Below the pieces are notes generated by a model. The model was not told the DNA's origin, made no database searches, and saw nothing but the letters and a program-made list of their open reading frames with translations. Made by a program: the position numbers and the translations under genes. A stretch of DNA of 64,000 nt from Batrachochytrium dendrobatidis JAM81 (lineage: Eukaryota > Chytridiomycota > Chytridiomycetes > Rhizophydiales). Positions 11,304-21,800 of the stretch are shown here, one piece after another. Location of the stretch: assembly GCF_000203795.2 (NCBI RefSeq), contig NW_006281108.1:315868-379867 (forward strand), written 5' to 3'. The first letter of the stretch is position 1. The number at the start of each line of letters is the position of its first letter.

Positions 11304-12002
11304 CTACATTTGCATATGCAAATCACGACTTGGATATATGATGAGATGACAAGTCAGAGGTATATGCATAACCATGGATTGAGTGCTAGTTAATACAACA
11401 TTAGCAAACAAATGATCCTCCCATCGCATTAATGATGGAACATGAATGCAAGGCATTGAATTGAATTGAATAAACATGGCCTTGAACAGTAACGTATTAT
11501 ACATATATTCATCAGCAAGCCAATGAATTATTCCCAATCCGTCAAGATTAAACCACTTTGGTTCAAATCAGTATATCACCACACTCATAAGAGTGACATC
11601 AAGCATCCATATTTGGAGCATTATTAAATAAAAGCGTATATATACTACTACACTAGCATTCATAAAAAGGACATTGCAATTCCAAAAAAGTAGTCAACTC
11701 CATTATAAAAGAATAGCGATGGCATAAGGGTTAAAGAAACTGGTCAAGCCAAATCACCAACACTAAGATATAAAAGAATTGCTCAAGATTGCAAATACGT
11801 TATGGTTCAGTATTTTTAAATAAATTACCTCGTCTAGTGTGCCATGCAAGGAAAGTGATCCAGCAGACGAAGATTGGTTCATGGGTAGGTGGTTTGTGCC
11901 CATGTGTTTACGTTTAGAACTATATTGCTGGCCTGAAGCGGTTTGGATGGCATTTTCGGTAGTGGTGGTAGTGGATGATTGGTGCAGTCGAGTAGTGGAC
12001 AT
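11304..12002 (-). CDS. Possible two-exon small protein, unidentified
   Basis: Exon 1 (12002-11829) is a good ORF with ATG and a consensus donor, encoding a Ser/Thr/Gln-rich 58-residue amino terminus. A candidate second exon 11555-11304 follows a branch-point-like TACTGAT and an AG at 11556-11557 and reads WFNLDGLGIIHWLADEYMYN and onward to a stop, about 83 residues with strong amphipathic character. The join is in phase but the acceptor has a weak pyrimidine tract. I do not recognise a family. Alternatively exon 1 belongs to a gene whose other exons I missed. The 11164-11303 stretch has no further support. Confidence 0.35.
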
Positions 12003-12041
12003 TTTTTGAATAAATGATTTTCAAATCGATTGCAAATTAGA

Positions 12042-12392
12042 ATGTATGATGAGTTGTGGAGAGATAGTTTAAACCAGTATGCGCTGCTGTTTGGTTTAAA
12101 AAGTCGAATTGGAGGAAAGATTGATGCGTCGTGTGTTCAAGGTCGAATGTCAATCTGGTGTAAGCAAATTTGGGCTATTGACAACAATGAGTGTGGATTC
12201 AAGACAAAAGGAACGAATCATTGGTACAAATCAAAATGCATCTTTGAATGGAAGCGGTTGGGTGTGGCAATCTCTTTCTGTCAGCCTAAGCACAAGGCCA
12301 AGAAAGCACAATGCATTTACTCTAGTACTAAAGCCACTCAAATGCCACCAGCTTTTAATAGATTGGTCCATCTAATCCTACATGATGCATGA
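12042..12392 (+). CDS. Uncertain ORF, divergent from the gene at 12002
   Basis: An ATG-started ORF of 116 residues lies just 39 bases from the divergent start at 12002. A second overlapping frame (opening after a TAA at 12097-12099 and ending at 12375) has a more protein-like composition (VFKVECQSGVSKFGLLTTMS). Which frame is coding, and whether an intron joins them, cannot be settled by eye. No family recognised. Confidence 0.25.
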   Translation: MYDELWRDSLNQYALLFGLKSRIGGKIDASCVQGRMSIWCKQIWAIDNNECGFKTKGTNHWYKSKCIFEWKRLGVAISFCQPKHKAKKAQCIYSSTKATQMPPAFNRLVHLILHDA

Positions 12393-12751
12393 CATCTTAC
12401 AGACTGTTATTGGATAGTAGGCACTCGTTGGTAATGCATATTCAGCAGAATTGACCTGCTAGTTTTGAATTGGCATGTATGCAACTGTTTCATGTGTCCT
12501 TTTATTTTCCAATCTATCCTTGCTTCTACACAATCATCTTTGCAGCCGGATTCACGTAAAACAGAACCCTATCTTGCAGCGACTCTGCTTTGGAGTATGC
12601 AATGGTTAGAGAACACAGTGTTGAACAGTAGATTGAGTGTGGATCATTATTCCACAAGACTGGCTGTTTATTATGTATTTTGGTATCCTTATTGTTTCAT
12701 TTACATGAATACGGCTGTATATAAAATAAACAGACGCTATGGGTAATTCAG
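12393..12751. other. Intergenic region with MITE-like element
   Basis: No convincing gene. Most of it is the inverted-repeat element at 12539-12720; the UBE3D stop codon follows at 12752. Confidence 0.55.
12539..12720. mobile_element. MITE-like inverted-repeat element 2
   Basis: Left end TTTGCAGCCGGATTCACGTA and right end TTTACATGAATACGGCTGTA are inverted copies of one core, 182 bases overall. The inner flank of the right end (GACTGGCTGTTTATTATGTA, read on the plus strand) matches the subterminal stretch of elements 3 and 4 and of the copy at 51839. No coding capacity. Confidence 0.65.
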
Positions 12752-14651
12752 TCAAGCTGGTCTCGAGTAAAACAATACACTGGCTTTGAACCCAAGCATT
12801 TTTCGCTCAGGCGCGGGAAGCTGCTCCTCCGAGTTTATATGTAATAGTTTAATTAGCATGACAACCAAATCAGATGCCATATACAATCGCTCAGTGTTTT
12901 GTTTGCTACCATTCCAATTGTAAATTGTATTAGTGTTTAGAAACAGCTCAAGTCTGGTGAGGAAACGGACGAGTGGCAGCAGAAACAATCGACTTACTTT
13001 GACATATCAGGATGATTGTTGATTGGATCATTTCTGTGAAACGTCTTGTATAGCACCTTGATGGCTGGGCGTTGTTTCACCTTGACTCGGCCAGTTTCTC
13101 GAATACGCACCGATTGAATATGAGTGGAAAACAACCATATCTGTATCAAATCATAATACCCCACAACATATTGGAATGGGTCATGCCAAGGTCAGTAGAC
13201 ACTCATTGGATCACTCTCTAGCTCAAGGCAATCTCAAGTTTATCTCAACTTACATAAAGCAATGGCTTGGCCTCATTTAAACTATCCTCATCATGGATAT
13301 AAAAACGATATGTGGCATGGGCATTGGCAATATCCATAATCTCTTCTATAAAACAGTCTGGAAATGAAGTATGCAATGGTCGTCTGTATAAAAGCAGTAC
13401 AGGTTACACACTATTCAAGCACTAATACATGGTAATTTTCCAGATAACAAGACCTACCCAGAACCTATCATGGCATCAATTCTGTACTTGAACAGCTTGA
13501 CAATCTTGACTTGCTGTAAATCTATCACGATTAAATGAGTATCCAAGCATTCAAATCTATCATGTAATCATAGGGTTGAAAATTCAAGAGCAGGATACAG
13601 AAAGTATAGTACTGTACCAGTAGAATCAAGTGCAGCGCCATCATCCATAAAACACTCTCCAACAGGATGCCTACACCTTTTGCACACTACTCGAATCCAT
13701 CGTGTAGATCTAAAAATACTCTGCAAAGTATAAAACTATAGTTGGCAAAACAATCTACCAACAAAAAGCATCATGAAACAAAACAAGATAATGTGCTCTA
13801 TAATTGTAGCCCTGCACTCATTGCTTGAAGTGCAGAGGTGTCTATTAAGAACGTCCACGTTGCCAATAAAAAGATCGAGTGGTGATATAGGAAGTCTGTA
13901 TCAGCAAAACAAAGGTTTCCCTTTTAAACCTACGAAAGCGGTTATTGCTTTCTTTGATACTTCCAACAGGCTATTACAGCTATAAAAAATGTCTAGATGA
14001 TACTGTACAGCTTACCTCGTTTCCGGTATATATAATCGCGAGGCGATCCATTTGCATGGTATCTGGATGCAGTAGAATGTACGAGTCGCCTACAAGAACA
14101 GCGTTTTTCTGTGCAAGAATGAGTCCTCCTTGCTGCCCTTGCAGTGTCGACGAATAATCTTCATGATGACAAGCCCAGCACTCCAGCATCTCATGCCAAT
14201 GTTGTGATGGCAGATCTACGTGCCGTTCAAAGAGGTTATGGGCTGCAGATGGATCTGATTGAGATGTGTTGGTTAGGTTGAATTTACAGTTGTGGCATTG
14301 TATAGATTGGCTACTTGACCAATTTTGAGCAGCAGTCATGTCGGTATGAGCAGAGTCTGGAGTGATACTGGTGGTAGTTTCGATTGAGTCCATAGACTGA
14401 ATAGCAAGTGACAGAGTGACATAATGGCCAGATTGATTGATATTGAGTGTGGATGGATCAACAGTTTCAGAAAAACAAAGAAACGTATCAGAAAGAGGAT
14501 CGGATTCTGCACTGTTGATGGTTGTCAAGTCGATGGTGTTGGGAGTAATCAGCACACGAGTTGATTTTGAATGTGATGGAGCAAGCGTGAGTTTCAGTTG
14601 TTTAAGACTGGAAAGTAGTTGGCAATTTATCCAAGACATAGTGGTAGCCAT
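12752..14651 (-). CDS. UBE3D: UBE3D-type HECT-like E2-binding protein
   Basis: Six exons on the minus strand: 14651-14016, 13720-13613, 13513-13458, 13383-13254, 13140-12998, 12953-12752, 424 residues in one continuous frame. Diagnostic segments are CHNC followed by LPSQHWHEMLECWACHHED, the zinc/cysteine and Trp-rich core of the HECT_2 (UBE2C-binding, UBE3D/E3D) family, then GDSYILLHPDTMQ, a second Cys pair (CKRCRH) with GECF, and the helical tail ending in YSRPA. The family binds E2 enzymes such as UBE2C and is described as an E3-like factor. It is divergent from the zinc-finger gene at 14837 with 185 bases between starts. Exon 2 donor was placed at 13612 because it alone keeps the frame into exon 3. 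Confidence 0.88.
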
Positions 14652-14836
14652 TCAAGTATGATCTAGCAATAGTAGATGAAATGAAGAAATCGGCTTTTTT
14701 CTTTTTTTGGTTTAATCCATCAAGTTGGTGGGTCACCTTACAACCACTACAAACAGGAGCCCCATTATTGGGGAATTTGTTTCTGTATTAGTACTTGGAC
14801 GATCTATTCCAGACTCTATCCTTGATACACATTGCA

Positions 14837-16102
14837 ATGGCTGATAACCCCAACCAATTCAATCTGCAACAGTTGCAGCAACTACAGCAACAACAGATGT
14901 ACTATTACAATCAACAATATCAACAGCCTTTTACTCAACAATCCTATCAACAGCCATACCATGCCGGAAATGGTGTACAGTATGGTCAGCAGCCTCACCG
15001 TAATAATGATGTTCGGCCTGGTGACTGGAACTGCTCAGAGTGTAACTCTCATAACTTTGCTTCTAGAACTGCTTGTTTCCGATGTAAGGCGGTCAAACCT
15101 GGAGGAGGTGCTTCTGGATATGGTGGAAATGAGTCAGCCACTACCCAACCCAACTATTATAACAACCAGTACCAAGACCAACACGACCAGCACCGTCATC
15201 CCCATCAACATCGCCATTCCAATATGCATCAACATAAACCCTACGACCGTCAACACCCAACAAAGGGACGCATGTTGGCTGGAGACTGGATCTGCCAAAT
15301 GTGTCAAAAACACAACTTTGCATCCAGACAACAATGTTTCCAATGTGGTGCCAATGGCGCTGGTGCTGTCCGTCATGTTGATCGTCCTGGTGACTGGAAA
15401 TGCTCGTCATGCACATACTTGAATTTTGCTTCACGCACTGCATGCTACAAATGTCAAGCTCAAAAACTTACCGATCTAGAATATCCTGCTGGTAGTCCAT
15501 CTGCTGGTGCACCTGCAAATGGTGCTGTAACTTGGGATTCAGTTGCCACCAATTGGACAGCTCCTCCTGGAGCTACTGGCGTTTCCTCACTGCCAGCGAT
15601 TGGCACTGGCGCTGCGCCAGCTCATTATGCAACCATGTTTTCCTCCAATAACGATCCTGCTGGAAGCAGTGCTGCCAATAGGCCAGAAGAGGATGCTCCT
15701 CTGGCCGCTGCAGCAGATGCTGCATGGCAAGCTTTGGCACCAGTCAAATCTGTCAGGCCAGCTACTTTTATTCAATCGACGACTACTTGTATCAATCCAC
15801 CTTCATTATCTAGTAATATTTTTTCCCAACTCACTATTCCTGCTCAAGAAAGTCAAGATCTTGCTGAAGATGCTGGTGAGGATACCCAGGACCAAGAAGT
15901 CCACGATGAATATGATCCCAACGAACACGAAGCATACGATCCATCTGAGCCTGCAGGTTTATTGGCTGTATTGGACGCGCCAATTCCTGACTATGATGAA
16001 AGGGAAGAAGCAGATGAAGAGTATACTCCCGAAATACCTACACAAGATGAAGAGTATACACCTGAAATACCTACACAAGATGAAGAGCCATATGAGCCGT
16101 GA
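14837..16102 (+). CDS. Triple RanBP2-type zinc finger RNA-binding-like protein
   Basis: Single exon, 421 residues from ATG 14837. Three RanBP2-type fingers share the pattern GDW-x-C-x2-C-x3-NFASR-x2-C-x2-C: GDWNCSECNSHNFASR, GDWICQMCQKHNFASR and GDWKCSSCTYLNFASR, the form that in ZRANB2/FUS-like proteins binds single-stranded GGU-containing RNA. The amino terminus is Gln/Tyr-rich (prion-like, about residues 5-55) and the finger linkers are His/Gln/Asn-rich. The acidic carboxy terminus ends in a tandem repeat EEYTPEIPTQD. Likely role is RNA binding with condensate-prone flanks; location nuclear or cytoplasmic granule is inference. The frame also opens upstream at 14795 but with a TTG codon. 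Confidence 0.85.
   Translation: MADNPNQFNLQQLQQLQQQQMYYYNQQYQQPFTQQSYQQPYHAGNGVQYGQQPHRNNDVRPGDWNCSECNSHNFASRTACFRCKAVKPGGGASGYGGNESATTQPNYYNNQYQDQHDQHRHPHQHRHSNMHQHKPYDRQHPTKGRMLAGDWICQMCQKHNFASRQQCFQCGANGAGAVRHVDRPGDWKCSSCTYLNFASRTACYKCQAQKLTDLEYPAGSPSAGAPANGAVTWDSVATNWTAPPGATGVSSLPAIGTGAAPAHYATMFSSNNDPAGSSAANRPEEDAPLAAAADAAWQALAPVKSVRPATFIQSTTTCINPPSLSSNIFSQLTIPAQESQDLAEDAGEDTQDQEVHDEYDPNEHEAYDPSEPAGLLAVLDAPIPDYDEREEADEEYTPEIPTQDEEYTPEIPTQDEEPYEP
16016..16081 (+). repeat. Two tandem 33-bp coding repeats
   Basis: Units 16016-16048 and 16049-16081 each encode EEYTPEIPTQD; they differ at synonymous positions only. They sit at the very end of the zinc-finger gene. Confidence 0.85.
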
Positions 16103-16178
16103 TGTCTACGGCTGTTCATTACACATTTAGCTTTTGGTTGGACTCGAACATTGCTAGAGTCTCACTCCGTTTTCTTGG

Positions 16179-16192
16179 AGAGGTTAACCTCT
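16179..16192. repeat. Perfect 14-bp palindrome
   Basis: AGAGGTTAACCTCT is its own reverse complement, 77 bases after the zinc-finger gene stop. Confidence 0.8.
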
Positions 16193-16231
16193 TCGTACCA
16201 CTTTTTTATGTTCTGCTAAAGGAAATAAACT

Positions 16232-16256
16232 GACTCCCAATTTAAATCCGGGAGTC
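16232..16256. terminator. Hairpin between convergent genes
   Basis: GACTCCC and GGGAGTC pair perfectly over seven bases around an 11-base A/T-rich loop. Position between two converging stops suggests a role in 3' end formation or insulation; that role is inferred. Confidence 0.4.
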
Positions 16257-16482
16257 TTAAAATGTATTCTCATTTGTTGTTGGAAAACAATAGTTTATTG
16301 AAAAAATTATTTTTACGGTCACCCGATGAAAAGATTCAAGTTGCAGTCTCAAGTTGAATGGGCCATGGAGATTGAAACAAGTCGGATAAAAATTGAAATA
16401 GGTTGAATCAGTGAGGTTGACAAAAGTGCATAGAGCTAGAAATGAAGTAGTTATGGTTACTAATGTTGTCCATTTGCTGAGA

Positions 16483-17277
16483 TTACTCGTCTTGGTTGGA
16501 AGAACGCGATCTTCTCGAATGGTTATGATTTGAATGTCGAGAGTCTTGATCATTGTCCTGAGAATCATCATCATCATTATCATCGTCATCATCAGGAAGT
16601 GCGGCCTTGGAATGTTTAGGTGTGCCACTTCCACCCTGTGAATCACCATCATCTTGAAATTGTGGACGTCTAGCGGGAGGTCGTCGAGGTGGATCATCCC
16701 ATTGAGGTGGAATAGGCCATTGAGACTGTTCAGGTGGACCGCCCCATTGAGGTGGAGCAGGCCATCCAGGCGGAGCAGGCTGTCTAGGCGGATTATTCCA
16801 TTCAGATGGACCAGGCCATTCAGGCCGTCTAGGCGGTTCATCCCATTGAGGTCGTCTAGGCGGTTCATCCCATTGAGGCCGTCTAGGCGGATTATCCCAC
16901 TCAGGCCGTCTAACTCGAGGGGGAGGTGTGGGTCTATGTTGATCACCATCATCATGAAGACTAACAGGTCCAGAGACGTCAGCTTGTGCTCCACCATTAT
17001 GCGGATCTTGATTATCCTGTCCAACATCACTTGGGGGAGGTGATGAGATTGGAGGGCCGGAAGATTCTCCAGTGGAACCAGCTGGAGGTGGGGTTTGTCC
17101 ATTGGGATCCCAAACAGGCTTATCATCTACCGGTGCTTGTCGCTTTTCCAAACTATTGCCTATGATCCCATCGCTTTCAGGAATCAAGCTGGAATTACCT
17201 GTAAGAGGGAGAGAAACTACGTTGAGAGCAGTAGCTATCATTGTAATCAAAACGGTACTCACAACCGAGAAAATCAT
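16483..17277 (-). CDS. Secreted proline-rich repeat protein
   Basis: Single exon, 264 residues. Residues 1-24 form a hydrophobic signal peptide (MIFSVVSTVLITMIATALNV). A dibasic site LEKR at about residue 48 looks like a Kex2-type processing point. The middle is built of imperfect repeats of the type RRPQWDEPP / RRPEWDNPP, then Trp/Pro/Gln repeats, and the tail is an Asp-rich block followed by His/Arg/Ser. The composition suggests a wall or extracellular matrix protein. No catalytic domain visible. The repeats are imperfect at DNA level (TCTAGGCGG recurs), which makes copy number prone to change. Confidence 0.75.
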   Translation of the reverse strand: MIFSVVSTVLITMIATALNVVSLPLTGNSSLIPESDGIIGNSLEKRQAPVDDKPVWDPNGQTPPPAGSTGESSGPPISSPPPSDVGQDNQDPHNGGAQADVSGPVSLHDDGDQHRPTPPPRVRRPEWDNPPRRPQWDEPPRRPQWDEPPRRPEWPGPSEWNNPPRQPAPPGWPAPPQWGGPPEQSQWPIPPQWDDPPRRPPARRPQFQDDGDSQGGSGTPKHSKAALPDDDDDNDDDDSQDNDQDSRHSNHNHSRRSRSSNQDE

Positions 17278-17840
17278 GATTTAATATTATGAATATTAAG
17301 CTTTTTGAAGTTGTGATTGAAGGGTGTGCAACTTGAAAAGAAATAAGTGTTTAATCAGATTCTTTGAGTAATAGGATAGGAAGTCAAGGGCTGTAGTGAA
17401 TGAACTAATAATGTAGGACGCATCGTGAGTTTATAACCTTTTACTTTCTGTGTTAAGCAGCACCAAAAAATGTAATATAGTTGCAGAATAGCACAGGAAT
17501 CATCATGTGTGTGGTTGTGATAAGTCGTAGAAACACCAAACTGCTATATATTGGTGCGTAGATACTTGTGCGTAGGAACACCGTGTGGCGTGACTATAAG
17601 CAACCACTCAAAGGCTAGTCTCAATCCTGCGCATTAAGAGCATCTGCTTGGTATGCGCTATAGATACCTTGAATTTCGTTGATACTATACTATTTAACCG
17701 CATGCAAGATATGAAAATAAATCTTGCCGAGAGTGGTTGGTAGAATAGCTAAAATATAGATACCAAGTTTTGATTAAAACAATACATTATGGATATCAAA
17801 AATGAATATTTGTACAAATAAAATAAACTTTTTTCAAGAG
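17278..17840. other. Promoter-side intergenic region, no gene seen
   Basis: About 560 bases upstream of the proline-rich gene and before the tRNA. AT-rich, no ORF, no repeat-family core. Confidence 0.5.
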
Positions 17841-17912
17841 CGGTCACTGGTCTAAGGGTTATGATTCTCGCTTAGGGTGCGAGGGGTTCCCGGTTCGAGT
17901 CCGGGGTGACCC
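17841..17912 (+). tRNA. tRNA-Pro (AGG)
   Basis: Cloverleaf readable directly: anticodon arm CTCGC-TTAGGGT-GCGAG gives anticodon AGG (Pro); T arm CCCGG-TTCGAGT-CCGGG; acceptor strands CGGTCAC and GTGACCC pair except for the first pair (C-C). D arm GTCTAAGGGTTATGAT matches eukaryotic tRNA-Pro. No intron. Confidence 0.92.
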
Positions 17913-18815
17913 CACTCTTTTGTCAATTTTTGAACTGACAGTTGCAAGGCTGTAAAGCTGTACATAGCAACGTGTTTGGTTGACTATGTTTATATAGCAG
18001 TCGACCGTTTTTAATATCTGAGCAAAACTGCGGTCGTATTCATGTCAACCACAACACCCCAGCGCAGTTGACTGACGATTGTCATGGAAACAACAGTTGT
18101 ATTTTGGAGACGTGCAATTTCAAAACATTCAACGCAACATCAGAGTAATTGAATCTGGTTTCAAGCTTGGACTGTACAATGTACGGCCATACCAAGAAAG
18201 GACACAAAAAATAATCTCAGCCCAAACTACAGTTTGATGTGCATCATATGATGAACGTTGTGTCAGAGGCTGATTAAGGGAGCTCTAATGCTTTGATATT
18301 TCAGGATTTTCCGAACAATGATATTAGGGCATTTTTTAATGCCCATTTGATTCTAGACAGTATACCATTCTACAAGACTAGAGATTCAGTATGGTTTAGC
18401 GACTGACCAACCAACAGTAATGTCGCGAGATATAGTTTTATACTGCTCATAAACAGCACAGCTACTTTGATAAGGATGAAATGTACGGCGTGCCATTCCA
18501 CAAACTGAGGAAGAATTGAGTGCCAACTCGAGAGGCAGTGCAGTTACTTTTAGTAGGAAGGCATAACGAATGTTTAGCCATTGTATAGTCGAAAGCAAAA
18601 TAAAGTCACCGTAAGATAAATACAAGTGTTTCATTTACGTGAATACAGCTGCAAACAGACCATTCAAGTTAGAGAGCGACCCGCAGGCTGATCTACATAT
18701 CGTATCTGTTCAACCCCTTATTCAGGTTGCTTGCATCCCTCATTCCTATCGAGCATTTGCCAGACTTTCGAGTCATTTAAATATTGCTCCGTCGTCAACA
18801 ATTCTACATTGAGCC
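17913..18815. other. Long intergenic region upstream of HMG-CoA reductase
   Basis: About 900 bases. It holds one repeat-family end at 18634-18655 and a weak, degenerate match (GGTCGTATTCATG) near 18030. A minus-strand 82-residue ORF starts inside the repeat end and resembles no family; its DNA is weakly like the inner part of element 4, so it is probably element remnant rather than gene. Confidence 0.5.
18634..18655 (+). repeat. Solo MITE-family terminal repeat
   Basis: TTTACGTGAATACAGCTGCA followed by AA, preceded by GTGTTTCA as in element 1. It lies 160 bases before the HMG-CoA reductase start. No clear partner end. Confidence 0.65.
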
Positions 18816-21800
18816 ATGGCTGTCTTTGCTGCCCAGCGTATCCTGCTGCGTCCTATTGTTGCCTGCTCGCTGCGACACTCTCTAGAAACCATTGTGCTCT
18901 GCTTCCTGCTTGCTTCTGTCTGCTACTTCTCTCTAGTGCATTTGGGTTCACCATCTGCAGCAAAGACTACAGACATCCATTTCAACCTGCTTGCTACCAC
19001 TCTCCAGTTAAACAAACCTTCTGTTAGCGATGATTCTGCCAATCCATTCAGTCCTCTTCCTTCTCCCAGTCACCACACCTCTGTCCTTTACAGCTCCAAA
19101 ATTAGAGTGACTGTTTACAATGGCAGCATCACTGATGGTGTGGATGCCACCTCCATTGCTGGGAAATTCATTGATGGCAAAGGGGATCTGGATGCATCCA
19201 TCAGCTCGTCTGCTGATTCGCTTCTGCTCAAACAGGTGGTTATCTCGGAGCCTAAACCTCACCAGCATCCAGCGTCTGCTTCTCCGCCCATCCCTGCCGG
19301 TGTGCTAACACAAACCGTCCTAGCTACTGCTTTACATTTCCAGCAGGCTGTTGCCAATCTAGTAGTGCATGATTCGCTTGGAAATGTCTTTACTCTTTCA
19401 GATCTGTGTCAAAAGGTAGCCTCGGATAGTCAGCAGGATTGTGTTGTGCATTCTCCACTCTCTCTCTGGGACAATAAGGAGTCGGTGCTGATGGCTGATC
19501 CTAATATCATGGATACCATTTCCCGTGCTGCAATAAAAGAGCATCCTGACTGTGCCCATCCAGAGAATGCTGATCTGGTCGATGCTGGCTTTATTGGTCT
19601 TCGCACCGTCCTTACCGATAAGACTAACCCTCGTGTCGTTGGTGCATCTGCCATTGTTCTCTCCTATATGCTGAATGTGTCCACTTCTGCCCAAGCTAGA
19701 CTGGCTAATGTCTGGGAGCAGCGTCTTGCCTCGCTGCATGTCAACAATATGTATCCTCATGACTACTCGCTGCAGTTTAAGTCTGTGCTGCCCGATGGCA
19801 CACTTGCTTTGAATTTTTCTGAAACTGTCTCTCAAATGGTCCAGTATGTTGAGGTGAGTTGATTTTGCATTTTTTGTTTTCAACAAAATGGATTTGTCAT
19901 CTAAATTGATGTTTTAGGTTTCCAACCAAAGCGATTTGCTTGTGGTTACCATCAGCTTCTTGTTGATGCACGGCACATTTATTATGCTGTTTACCAATAT
20001 GCGTCGTATTGGTTCCAAGTTTACTCTAGGTAATTTTATCGTATCTATTTGCGTTCACGTTGGAATGGCTTTATACTGTTTGTAGTCTTGTTTTAGTCGA
20101 TCGTCTAATTTGAATGTGCTGTGATGATTGGCTCTATCTAGGCTTTGCTGTTCTCTTGAATAGCACATTTGCGCTACTTGCTGGTCTTTTGCTTACCAAA
20201 GTATCCGGAATTTCACTAAACGTATTCCAGCTGTTTGAAGCCATTCCATTTTTTGTTGTCAGTGTCGGATTCGAGAAACCCTATGTGCTCAGTCGTGCTG
20301 TTGTCAAGGCAGCAAACACTGAATCTGACGAACCTTTTAGAGACAAGATCTGGACTGGAGTGTCATCTGTTGCTGGATCGCTGATTGCAGATTATCTGAT
20401 TGAAATTACCATTCTTGTTCTAGGTGGCATTTCTGGCATTCGAGGAGTCATTGGCGAGTTTTGCTTTTTTGCCGCGTACATCCTCATCTTTGACTGTGTA
20501 TTCTTGTTCACCTTTTATGTGTCGGTGTTGGCGCTAAAGCTCGATCTCAAGCGTGTCTATATGCGGGACCATCCTGTTGACAGCATAAAGGAGGGCATTT
20601 TACATCCTGGATCTGGAGAAATGGTCATTGGCGGATCTTCATCAATTCATTCGGATAAGCTTAACAAGGACAGTTTAATTTCTCGAGCCAAACTTATCAT
20701 GATTCTCGGTTTCCTTGCTACCCATGCCTTGAATGCTACTGGCACCTTTGATGACATGACATCTTTTATGCCCAAGGTGCTTGATTCTCCAATGCCTGGT
20801 GCAGCTCCAATCATTCGAATGATCTCTTCACAACCCAACTCCAACTCTCCTGTCAACATCTACATTTCCGATCCACATGTCATGCATCCCCTTCGGTACG
20901 AATTGGATGATATAGAAACCATTGCCGGAGGTACTCAAAACAGTCTGATTAGTCCTGTATCTCTTTTGATTCTTTGGATCTTTTCAATGGTTGTTGTTGT
21001 TGGATTTATCTCGTATCGATGGCAACGTCCTCTTTCTCTTGACAGTGCTTCTGTTACGGAAGAAGATGTCATTGAGCAAACACTTGTCGAGGATAGTATT
21101 GCGTCTGATTCTGGTATCGATGCAAAGGCTCTTGTCACTAGCGCAACCCCCTTTTCCGAAACTGCATTGACTTGTTTAAAGGCTGATTCTCGTACAGATT
21201 CAAAGCTAGAAATGGCCAAAGCAACCGTTTTGGAAAATCCAGTTTCAATTTCTACCGAGTTGCAATCCCAAGTCCAAGATTCTCTTACCAAGATCCTGTC
21301 TGGAAATGCTGAACAGGTCTCTGACCAAGACATTCTTGATCTTGTGGATGCTGGCAAGATTCCTGCTTATGCACTTGAAAAAAAGCTTGGCGACTTTACT
21401 CGTGCTGTACGTATTCGCCGCTCGCTTATTTCTCGTACTGCCAAATCCGATCTTTCTGCATCTTTATTACCTGTTGACCATTACGATTATTCCAAGGTTT
21501 TGGGTGTGTGCTGTGAAAATGTGATTGGCTACTTGCCACTGCCTGTCGGTGTTGCTGGGCCCTTGACCATTGATTCCGAAGTGTACCAGATTCCGATGGC
21601 CACCACTGAAGGTTGCTTGGTTGCTTCAACATCGCGTGGATGCAAGGCGATTTCTCTTGGTGGAGGTGCAACCACGGTTCTTACTGGTGATGGTATGGCT
21701 CGTGGTCCAGTCGTATCATTTCCATCTGCAAAGCGTGCGGGAGAACTCAAGGCATGGCTAGACGACGAAGGATTTGCGATTATCAAGGCTGCTTTCGAGT

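Larger units (their letters stand above)
16103..16482. other. Convergent 3' intergenic region with hairpin and palindrome
   Basis: Lies between the stops of the plus-strand zinc-finger gene and the minus-strand proline-rich gene. No ORF of note. It carries the perfect palindrome at 16179-16192 and the hairpin at 16232-16256. Confidence 0.7.

Noticed and set aside
12465..12746. 93-codon plus-strand frame
   Set aside because: Runs straight through both ends of MITE-like element 2 and has no family signal.
15134..15443. Two antisense frames opposite the zinc-finger gene
   Set aside because: They are shadows of the His/Gln/Asn-rich coding repeats on the plus strand.
16654..17043. Arg/Ser/Pro-rich plus-strand frame
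   Set aside because: Mirror of the repeat region of the secreted proline-rich gene on the minus strand; no start context or family.
18386..18634. 82-codon minus ORF upstream of HMG-CoA reductase
   Set aside because: Starts inside a repeat end, no family match; probably element remnant.
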